A stretch of 5,945 nucleotides of DNA. Source: an uncultured Selenomonadales bacterium (lineage in GTDB: Bacteria > Bacillota_C > Negativicutes > Selenomonadales > Selenomonadaceae). The stretch's first letter is position 1, and each line of letters starts with the position of its first letter. The position numbers and the translations under genes were made by a program. The stretch covers positions 1-5,945 of the forward strand of contig CAMYWI010000105.1 of the NCBI GenBank assembly GCA_947302675.1. Direction: 5' to 3'. The notes under the pieces are model-generated. The model saw only the letters and a list, made by a program, of their open reading frames with translations. It had not been told where the DNA came from and searched no databases. This document shows positions 1 through 5,945 of this stretch, one piece after another.

Positions 1-2435
1 AAACTTTGACGGACGAGGTTAAGGCGCGGCTCGACTACGAATTGAAAATTATTCATGACATGGGCTACGACGGCTACTTTCTGATTGTTCACGACTTCTT
101 GAACTTTGCACGGAGTAAAAAAATTCCCGTCGGTCCCGGACGCGGCTCGGCGGCGGGCAGTTTGGTCTCTTATCTTTTGGGAATTTCCGCGCTTGACCCG
201 ATTAAATACAATCTGCTGTTTGAACGGTTTTTAAATCCGGAGCGCGTCACGTTGCCCGACATTGATATTGACCTATGCTATCTTCGCCGCGAAGAGGTTA
301 TCGAATATGTTCGCGAGCGTTACGGCGTGGAGCGCGTTTCGCAAATTGCGACGTTCGGGACGTTAGCGGCAAAGGCGGCGATTCGCGACGTCATTCGCGT
401 TTTAGGCATTGACTATTCAGAAGGTACGCGGCTCGTCAAAATGATTCCAAACGTGCTAAACATTACGCTAGAGGACGCGCTGAAAAAGTCCAGAGAACTG
501 CGCGGCGAGTACGAAACCAATCCCGATTCAAAAAGAATTATCAACTTCGCGCGAAAGTTAGAGGGGTTGCCGCGCCATTTATCGGTACACGCGGCGGGCG
601 TCGTCATCTCGAAGTTGCCGCTCGACGAAATAGTTCCGTTGCAAATTTCAAACGGGACGCTGGTCACGCAATACGACAAGGACACTATCGAAGAGCTAGG
701 GCTTTTAAAAATGGACTTCTTGGGCTTGCGAACGCTGACAATCGTCGCGGACACTTTGAAGAACATAAAAATTTCGCGCGGCGTGGAGCTTGAGCTATCG
801 CAAATCCCACTGCGCGACGCGAAGACGGCAAAAATGCTGACGGCGGGCGAGACGGGCGCGGTCTTTCAAATGGAGTCGGCGGGCATGACGGCTTTGGTTA
901 AAGAACTCGCGCCGGAGTGCTTTGAAGATTTAATCCCGACGCTCGCGCTGTATCGACCGGGACCGCTGGGTTCGGGCATGGTAGCAGAATTCATCGCGGG
1001 TAAGCACGGGCGCAAGGTCAAAGAATATCTGCACCCGAAACTTGAGCCGATACTCAAAGAGACGTTCGGCGTGATTTTATATCAAGAACAAGTTATGCAA
1101 ATCGTGCAGACGTTGGCGGGCTTCACGTTGGGGCAAGCCGACTTGTTGCGCCGGGCAATGAGCAAGAAGAAGGCAGATATTTTGCTCGCGCAGAAGGAAA
1201 ATTTCCTGCGCGGTTGCGAATCAAACGGCGTGGAAAAAGCTTTGGCGGAGAAAATATTTGAACTGCTGAGCCACTTCGCCGACTACGGCTTTAACAAATC
1301 GCACTCGGCGGCTTACGGCTTGTTGGCTTGGCAGACGGCGTATCTCAAGGCGCATTACCCTGCGGAGTACTTGGCGGCGATTATGTCGAGTGCGCAGGAC
1401 GCCGATAAAGTCACGGCTTACATTGAACTTGCGCGGCGCATGAAGATAAAAATTTTGCCACCCGATATAAATTTGAGCGCGTCGAAGTTCGCGATTGACA
1501 ACGGCGCGATTCGCTTTGGCTTGTCGGCGATAAAGACTGTCGGCGAGGTTGCGACGGAAAATGTTATTCAAGAGCGCGAGCACGGCGGCAAGTTCAAATC
1601 GCTGACGGATTTTTGCGGGCGCGTCGATTTAAAAAATTTCACGCGGCGCAGTATGGAGAACTTGATAAAGTGCGGCGCGTTCGACAGCATGAATAAAAAT
1701 CGTGCGGCGTTGCTTGAATCGCTTGACGCCTCGCGGGCGGAGGGCGCGAAAAAGCATATGGATTGGAAGAGCGGCGCGATAAGTCTTTTCGGCGACGAGG
1801 ATTTTGTTGAAGAATCACCCGACGTTCGCGAACGTTCGCTTAAAGAAATTTTGGCGTGGGAGAAGGAAACGCTCGGCTTTTACATTTCGGGTCATCCGCT
1901 CGACGACTTTCGCGAGAAATTTTCCAACTTGACTGCGAGCAAAGATATTCTCGACGGGAAATTTTCGGGCAAGCGCGTCAAGGTCGGCGGGATTATAACG
2001 GACGTGCGCCGCCTCACGACCAAGCGCGGCGACTCTATGGCTTATCTTGTGCTTGAGGATTTCGGCGGCGTGCTTGACGTGACGCTTTTTCCAAATATTT
2101 TTCGTCAGACGATTAACGTCGCGCTACTTGATGAGATTGTCATTGTCGAAGGGCGCGTCGACAATTCGAGCGATTCGATTCAGCTTTTGGCAGACAAAGT
2201 TACACGCGCGGAAGATTACGCGGCGGACTTTTGGCTGACGATACCTGCGCGGCTTGAAAATCCCGCGACGTTCGACACCTTGAAGAAAATTTTTAACAAG
2301 CACGCGGGCGACAGCCGAGTTTTCTTGAACAGGCGCGGCGTCTGGAAAAAAATCACCGCTCAAATTTCCGACAACCCGACTTTGCGCGAGGAGCTTAGAA
2401 ATTTGCTCGGCACTGAAAATATTCGTCTTTATTAA
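1..2435 (+). CDS. dnaE: DNA polymerase III subunit alpha, 5'-truncated by window edge
   Basis: This is the replicative DNA polymerase III alpha subunit (C-family polymerase), which extends primers at the replication fork. About 809 residues are visible, numbered here from the Leu codon at position 6; the family usually has about 1,100 or more, so the N-terminal PHP domain and start lie outside the window. Visible in order are the GPGRGSAAGSL motif (residues 43-53), the palm motif PDIDID (84-89) whose Asp85 and Asp87 match the catalytic pair, and the third catalytic aspartate at 237 in KMDFLGL. The FNKSHSAAYG stretch of the fingers (429-438) follows, then helix-hairpin-helix sequence near 505-560 and an OB-fold near 656-732. 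A Bacillota-like C-terminal tail ends in IRLY. There is no PolC-type exonuclease in the visible part. The internal clamp-binding motif reads AISLF (591-595), lacking the usual Gln. The frame is unbroken to TAA, so the gene looks functional. Confidence 0.97.
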   Translation, partial: TLTDEVKARLDYELKIIHDMGYDGYFLIVHDFLNFARSKKIPVGPGRGSAAGSLVSYLLGISALDPIKYNLLFERFLNPERVTLPDIDIDLCYLRREEVIEYVRERYGVERVSQIATFGTLAAKAAIRDVIRVLGIDYSEGTRLVKMIPNVLNITLEDALKKSRELRGEYETNPDSKRIINFARKLEGLPRHLSVHAAGVVISKLPLDEIVPLQISNGTLVTQYDKDTIEELGLLKMDFLGLRTLTIVADTLKNIKISRGVELELSQIPLRDAKTAKMLTAGETGAVFQMESAGMTALVKELAPECFEDLIPTLALYRPGPLGSGMVAEFIAGKHGRKVKEYLHPKLEPILKETFGVILYQEQVMQIVQTLAGFTLGQADLLRRAMSKKKADILLAQKENFLRGCESNGVEKALAEKIFELLSHFADYGFNKSHSAAYGLLAWQTAYLKAHYPAEYLAAIMSSAQDADKVTAYIELARRMKIKILPPDINLSASKFAIDNGAIRFGLSAIKTVGEVATENVIQEREHGGKFKSLTDFCGRVDLKNFTRRSMENLIKCGAFDSMNKNRAALLESLDASRAEGAKKHMDWKSGAISLFGDEDFVEESPDVRERSLKEILAWEKETLGFYISGHPLDDFREKFSNLTASKDILDGKFSGKRVKVGGIITDVRRLTTKRGDSMAYLVLEDFGGVLDVTLFPNIFRQTINVALLDEIVIVEGRVDNSSDSIQLLADKVTRAEDYAADFWLTIPARLENPATFDTLKKIFNKHAGDSRVFLNRRGVWKKITAQISDNPTLREELRNLLGTENIRLY

Positions 2436-2461
2436 ATTCCGGTGGTTAGGGAAATTTTTTT
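2434..2461 (+). terminator. weak possible intrinsic terminator after dnaE
   Basis: Starting at the last bases of the dnaE stop codon, AAATTCC (2434-2440) can pair with GG-A-A-(bulged A)-TTT (2450-2457) around a nine-base loop. The stem runs straight into a seven-base T-tract (2455-2461). The stem is AT-rich with only two G-C pairs and one bulge, so it would be inefficient. It is listed because nothing better ends dnaE transcription before the strong hairpin at 3818. Confidence 0.25.
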
Positions 2462-2472
2462 CACTGGAAAAT

Positions 2473-3789
2473 TTGTTCAAGTCGAACGCGCTAGTCAAAT
2501 TCAACTGCCTGAACGACTTCAACGCGAGCGACTACAACATCACTTTGGACGCGAACGGCAACTTCACAGCCAACACAGATATTTCCTCCACTCAAAAGGC
2601 AATTTCAAACGACATCAGCACCTTTGACAAAGACGGCGACGTTTATCTGATTAAGACTGCCACCGAGTTGCGCACCTTCGACGGCAACAGCAAAACTGTC
2701 AGTGGCGTGCAAATCTACAGCGAAACCAACGAGACTCGCAGACTTTTCCGCTCAATCGGTTTGAAAGGCGTCGTCAAAAATCTCACTCTCTCCGACAGCC
2801 GAATCACTGCGTTTGGATTTGCGGGCGGCATTGTCGCTTGGAATAACAGCACTGTCGAAAATTGCCGCGTCACCGAAACAGTTACAATCGCCGCGAGTAA
2901 ACCTATTGTCGTCACGCACGGCGGTATCGTCGGCGACGGTAACTAAACAGTTTCGCTTACAATATGACCGTCAACGACGAACTGCGTAGTTATTGGCAAC
3001 ATTCCCGAAGGCGTCACTGTCGATAAAGGCGTCGTCGTTGGCAGCAATCTTTACGTCACGGAAGGCGCAACCGTCAACACCAGAGCGAAGGCGAGCTACA
3101 ACATCACGAACATCAACGCGACACTCAACACGAAAAGTATCAGTGTCGGCAATCTCAACATTTACGGGCAGAGCGGCGGCACAATTTACGTCATCAACTA
3201 TACGATTAATTGTGACGTTTATCTCGGCAACGGTTGCAAGCTCGTCGGCGAAGACGGCACTGTTTACAAAAACGTCCCACGCTTGTTGTCGACACGTCCA
3301 ATATCCACAAATTGAAAGCTTTGACGGCTAACGGCGACGCTCTGACTGCCAACGCCGACGGAAATTGTTGACGGCGCGACTATTCAAAAGCTCACGGTTG
3401 ACGGCAACATTTACACTTCCAACAAATACGCGGCGGGTATCGCGTCTCAAACGTCCGGCACGACGAATATTAGCGACTGCCGCTCAAGCGTCACGATTAA
3501 CAGCAAGATTGACGGCGACGGCATTCACGGCGGATTTGTCGGCGTGGTGAACGGCACGACCATAACTCTTACAAACGTCACCGGCATAGAAATTGGCGGC
3601 GTGACTTATTCAATCGACGATAAAATCAGCAAGACGATTAGCGACAACACTTATCATTTTACAAAGGGCAACACGGTTACGACTTCTGCTTTGATGAGCG
3701 GAACTGATTGGAAATTGCACAGCAGCACGGTTGTAGTTAAGGATTCACTCACAACGACAGACGGCAAGACTTATAAACACACGCTCTAA
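2473..3789 (+). pseudogene. decayed GLUG-motif / beta-helix-like surface protein remnant
   Basis: This stretch holds no intact gene, but its translation is clearly that of a former secreted repeat protein, rich in Asn, Thr, Ser, Gly and short beta strands. GLUG-like modules are visible. The first has FDGNSKTVSG, VKNLTLSDSRI and GGIVAWNNSTVENCRV (about 2677-2871), followed by GGIVGDGN (2920-2943). A second has NISDCRSSVTI and HGGFVGVVNGTT (about 3466-3558). The main reading frame (codons in register with 2473) is open at 2473-2943, 2986-3276 and 3361-3789. Between these it carries stops at 2944, 2965, 3313 and 3322, and the coding-like sequence moves to the other frame at about 2946-2985 and 3276-3360. 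There is no ATG start, no ribosome binding site and no signal peptide; 2473 is a TTG and only marks where the recognisable protein begins. No cell-wall anchor is seen before the TAA at 3787. GLUG proteins are known mainly as extracellular or adhesin-like; the exact parent protein is not recognised. Assembly error is the main alternative to true decay. Confidence 0.8.
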
Positions 3790-3817
3790 GAGGAAAATTT
3801 TGATGAAAAATAAATCG

Positions 3818-3851
3818 GCGACCCGCTCCAAACGGAGTGAGTCGCTTTTTT
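3818..3851 (+). terminator. strong intrinsic terminator, probably bidirectional
   Basis: GCGAC (3818-3822) pairs with GTCGC (3841-3845). After one C-A mismatch, CGCTCC pairs with GGAGTG (one G-U) around an AAAC loop. Six T residues follow at 3846-3851, then ATTT, so this is a textbook plus-strand terminator and ends the remnant gene's transcription unit. The left flank is A-rich (3806-3814), which gives a U-rich tail starting a few bases after the stem on the minus strand. It could therefore also end serpin transcription, whose stop codon lies about 30 bases away at 3880. Confidence 0.85.
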
Positions 3852-3879
3852 ATTTCATTGCACGATTTAAATTGCCAAG

Positions 3880-5079
3880 TTAATTCTTGAGCTGATTAAC
3901 GACGCCCGCGAACAACGTCACGCCCGATTCAACGTCACGAATCATAAAGAGGAAAGGACGGTCGGCGCGGAAATAAACTTTTGGCGGCTGAAATTCCGGC
4001 GGCATGGCAGTTGCTACCATTGCAAATTCTGTAATGGCGGCGGCTTCGGTTCCCTTCTCGTCGACTTTGATTTTGGCGCGGTGTTGAGCGTTGTCGATTT
4101 TGAGCGACGCGCCGTTGACAATGTTAAAGAACTCGGCGGCGTTGCTGAAAGATTTTGTCATGCCCATTGCCTTAAGATTTTCGACGAGACTATTTTCAAT
4201 GTCGAGTTCAAACTTCGGGAGGCGGACGATAACTTCACCGTCAAAGGCAGGAGAATTCTTCAAGGCGGCGAGAAAATCTGCGCGGTAGGAAGGTGTTGCG
4301 ACGTTCCAAAGTTCGGCGACGTTCAAAGAATTTTCGTCGACGGGCAGAATCAGATACATGACGGCACCGCGCTTGTAGGGGAGCGCGATTGCTTTAAAAG
4401 TTTCGTCGGCGCGGTAAGCAATGCGCTCCTTGAAAGATTGATTCATCATGTCGACTTTGACTTTCGAGCCGTCGCGGTTCTTGAAGGTGTGCTTAGCGGA
4501 CTTGAGCGCGTCGAAGGGCATCGCCCAATCGCCCTTGAAGTAGACGACGTTAAGCAAATCGGTCAGCGTGGCGGCGGTCGCAATCGACTTGTAGTTGGCG
4601 ATAAAGCCGTTGGTCTTGTCGTTGACGAAACGCGAAATTTTTTCCTTCTCGCCCGCCAAGTTGCCCGCGAAGTCAGCCGCGCGAACCTCCGAGTTGTAAA
4701 CGTCAGTCACGACGCTTTGAAAGTTTTGGTCGAGTCCTTGAACTATAATTTTTTTATCGATAAGCAAGAGATTTGACTCCATAAAAATATTTTTGTCGTC
4801 ATAATTTTTTTCGACGAGCGCGGAAAAATTTTTATGCGCGTCGTTGAGAGCCTCGACGTTATTGGCGGCGAGTGCGTTCAAAATTTCCTGGCGAGTGTCG
4901 CCGCTTGCGCCGTTCGCCAAAATGCTCAGCGCGGCGTTAATTCCGTAAGGAGAGTAGAAAATATTTTCGTTGTGGTTGAGTGTCGCGAAGTACTTCCAAC
5001 AAAAATCATCAGAGATTTCCGCGCAGGCGACGCGCGATAAACTCAACATGCAAATCAGCAAAGCCAGAAATTTTTTCAT
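3880..5079 (-). CDS. exported serpin (serine protease inhibitor, I4 family)
   Basis: This is a complete serpin of 399 residues, a usual family length. Such proteins trap proteases by a suicide mechanism: the reactive loop is cleaved and inserts into a beta sheet. The start is the ATG at 5079 rather than the in-frame ATG at 5085, because GGAGG (5087-5091) lies 7 bases before the former and only 1 before the latter. An N-terminal signal peptide is evident (KK, hydrophobic core at 4-14, likely cleavage after Ala-Cys-Ala at 18-20), so the protein is probably exported. Family landmarks are NIFYSPYGINAALSILANGA (39-58), NVVYFKGDW (177-185) and the C-terminal signature FRADRPFLFMI (370-380). The hinge EKGTEAAA (341-348) has the small residues at P14 and P12-P10 expected of an inhibitory serpin. 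Counting from P15 Gly343, and supported by the PPE that follows as in alpha-1-antitrypsin, P1-P1' is Thr357-Ala358. It lies downstream of pgi on the same strand, separated by a terminator. The target protease is unknown. Confidence 0.95.
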   Translation of the reverse strand: MKKFLALLICMLSLSRVACAEISDDFCWKYFATLNHNENIFYSPYGINAALSILANGASGDTRQEILNALAANNVEALNDAHKNFSALVEKNYDDKNIFMESNLLLIDKKIIVQGLDQNFQSVVTDVYNSEVRAADFAGNLAGEKEKISRFVNDKTNGFIANYKSIATAATLTDLLNVVYFKGDWAMPFDALKSAKHTFKNRDGSKVKVDMMNQSFKERIAYRADETFKAIALPYKRGAVMYLILPVDENSLNVAELWNVATPSYRADFLAALKNSPAFDGEVIVRLPKFELDIENSLVENLKAMGMTKSFSNAAEFFNIVNGASLKIDNAQHRAKIKVDEKGTEAAAITEFAMVATAMPPEFQPPKVYFRADRPFLFMIRDVESGVTLFAGVVNQLKN

Positions 5080-5086
5080 GACCATT

Positions 5087-5091
5087 CCTCC
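5087..5091 (-). promoter_or_regulatory. ribosome binding site of the serpin gene
   Basis: GGAGG on the minus strand lies 7 bases upstream of the ATG at 5079 and only 1 base from the ATG at 5085, so it selects the shorter product. Its 5' side directly touches an eight-base U-tract (5099-5092 on the minus strand) belonging to the terminator that follows pgi. This leaves no room for a separate leader between terminator and ribosome binding site. Confidence 0.85.
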
Positions 5092-5124
5092 AAAAAAAAT
5101 CTCTCGCCCAAAACGACGAGAGAT
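5092..5124 (-). terminator. intrinsic terminator after pgi, directly before the serpin ribosome binding site
   Basis: On the minus strand, ATCTCTCGTC pairs with GGCGAGAGAT, giving ten base pairs including one U-G, around a six-base GTTTTG loop. Eight T residues follow immediately (5099-5092). This is a strong intrinsic terminator 23 bases past the pgi stop. It would separate pgi transcription from the serpin unless polymerase reads through. Because the serpin ribosome binding site begins at the very next base, the hairpin must also sit in the 5' leader of any serpin message that starts upstream of it, so it may act as an attenuator. I see no convincing promoter between 5100 and 5150. Confidence 0.85.
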
Positions 5125-5147
5125 AAAATTTATTTGCGCAAAAATTT

Positions 5148-5945
5148 TTATGCTTGAGAGGCTTTGAGTTCTTGGAGTTTCGGACCCATAATGCGCTTGT
5201 AAGCCTCGACGCCCGGCTGATTGAACGCGTCGACGTTGAGGAGTTCGCCTTCGTAAGCAACCGACATTGCCAACAGATACATCAACTCGCCGAGATGATA
5301 CTCGTTGATTTCGGGGAGCGTAAAGCAGGCGTTGAAACGTTTGTTGGACTTGAGCGCGTCGGCATTCGACTGGCGAGCAACTTCGAGCGCGTCACCCATT
5401 TTAACGCCGGAGATGTCCGCGAGCTTTTTGACGTTCGGGAAAATGTTCGGGATAGTCAAGTCGTTCGCCCACTTCGCAACCTTGATGAACTGAACAACTT
5501 TATCGAGCGTGCCTTCCTGGTGCTGTTGGGTCTGCGAGTGCATATCCGTCGTGCCGACTGCGACGAGCGGCGTACGACCTTCGCAAACCTCGTTGCCTTC
5601 CTTGTCGAACTGCTTGCCGAGCGACTCAGCCAACAGTTGGATATACCACTCGGACAAAGACTTGAGATAATCGCCGTAAGGCATGAGGACTTCGATATTG
5701 CGCCCGTGTTTCTTGTAAGCCGCAACCTTGAGAGCCGCATTGAGCATTGCGGGGTTCTGCCAAATGTCGTCGTTTTGGCAAGCCTTGTCCATGTCCTGCG
5801 CACCCTGCAAGAATTTTTCAATGTCCATGCCGATAACAGCCGCCGTCGACAATCCGACTTCGCAGAAAACAGTAAAGCGTCCGCCGACGCCGTCGGGAAC
5901 TGCAAAGCATTCCCAGCCGTTTTCGACCGCAATTTGTTTAAGGAG
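5148..5945 (-). CDS. pgi: glucose-6-phosphate isomerase, 5'-truncated by window edge
   Basis: This cytoplasmic enzyme interconverts glucose 6-phosphate and fructose 6-phosphate in glycolysis and gluconeogenesis. The C-terminal 265 residues are visible (the family has about 450-550); the frame is open through the right edge, so the start lies beyond it. Residue numbers count from the edge. PDGVGGRFTVFCEVGL (17-32) is the phosphosugar-isomerase signature. GTTDMHSQTQQHQEG (131-145) is the bacterial-type active-site segment, whose Glu144 probably corresponds to the catalytic glutamate of the Bacillus-type enzymes. FNQPGVEAYK (241-250) matches the second family signature, with Lys250 as the expected catalytic lysine. 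A TTG at 5852 is within the gene and is not the start. The sequence ends normally in KASQA and TAA, followed by a terminator. All expected residues in the visible part are present. Confidence 0.97.
   Translation of the reverse strand, partial: LLKQIAVENGWECFAVPDGVGGRFTVFCEVGLSTAAVIGMDIEKFLQGAQDMDKACQNDDIWQNPAMLNAALKVAAYKKHGRNIEVLMPYGDYLKSLSEWYIQLLAESLGKQFDKEGNEVCEGRTPLVAVGTTDMHSQTQQHQEGTLDKVVQFIKVAKWANDLTIPNIFPNVKKLADISGVKMGDALEVARQSNADALKSNKRFNACFTLPEINEYHLGELMYLLAMSVAYEGELLNVDAFNQPGVEAYKRIMGPKLQELKASQA

Noticed and set aside
413..766. Minus-strand open frames inside dnaE, also at 866-1057, 1221-1583 and 2124-2522
   Set aside because: All are opposite the intact dnaE frame or its end, with low-complexity or basic translations and no domain; they are shadows.
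2439..2467. Inverted repeat CCGGTG ... CACTGG after dnaE
   Set aside because: It is a six-base stem with one G-T pair and a 17-base loop that contains the T-tract, so it is neither a terminator nor a recognisable mobile-element end.
2941..3362. Programmed ribosomal frameshifting in the GLUG remnant
   Set aside because: No slippery heptamer with a downstream structure was seen at the change points, four events would be needed, and there is no start codon or signal peptide to make a product.
2993..3550. Plus-strand frames at 2993-3331 and 3365-3550 as separate genes
   Set aside because: They are Ser/Thr/Arg-rich out-of-frame reads; the remnant's GLUG-like sequence lies in the other frames.
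4081..4776. Long plus-strand open frame of about 231 codons antisense to the serpin
   Set aside because: It lies wholly opposite the well-supported serpin, has no recognisable domain, and its length is explained by the GC-biased codons of the serpin strand.
5014..5079. Serpin as a lipoprotein anchored at Cys19
   Set aside because: The residue at -3 from that Cys is Arg, which does not fit a lipobox; an Ala-Cys-Ala signal peptidase I site fits better.
5456..5932. Minus-strand open frame overlapping pgi in another frame, and the similar 5009-5260 frame
   Set aside because: The Arg/Ser-rich translation is typical of an out-of-frame read of pgi, whose own frame carries the isomerase signatures.
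1..5945. Search for tRNA, rRNA, CRISPR repeats, insertion-sequence ends and attachment sites
   Set aside because: No cloverleaf, regularly spaced repeat, transposase or integrase sequence, or flanking direct repeat was recognised by eye.

Overview
The window looks like chromosomal DNA of a Gram-positive-lineage (Bacillota) bacterium, possibly of the Negativicutes type and probably host-associated. The basis is a DnaE-type polymerase with a Bacillota-like C-terminus, plus an exported serpin of the kind known from gut commensals. This taxonomic reading is inference from protein style only; there is no rRNA here.

Layout, left to right: (1) 1-2435, plus strand: the C-terminal part of dnaE, the DNA polymerase III alpha subunit, cut by the left window edge but otherwise intact to its stop. 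(2) 2436-3789, plus strand: no intact gene. This stretch is a broken remnant of a secreted GLUG/beta-helix-like surface protein. It lacks a start and signal peptide, appears to carry an internal deletion, and is interrupted by two pairs of frame changes, each pair restoring the original frame. (3) 3818-3851: a strong hairpin with a T-tract, usable in both directions, between converging transcription units. (4) 3880-5079, minus strand: a complete exported serpin with an inhibitory-type hinge. (5) 5087-5124: a strong intrinsic terminator whose U-tract abuts the serpin ribosome binding site. (6) 5148-5945, minus strand: the C-terminal part of pgi (glucose-6-phosphate isomerase), cut by the right edge.

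Two housekeeping genes, dnaE and pgi, therefore converge on a short accessory stretch with one decayed surface protein and one intact secreted protease inhibitor. The serpin is the most biologically interesting intact gene: its predicted reactive centre bond is Thr-Ala, and its expression must cope with a terminator directly in front of its ribosome binding site. I found no CRISPR array, tRNA, insertion sequence or convincing undescribed multi-gene system.
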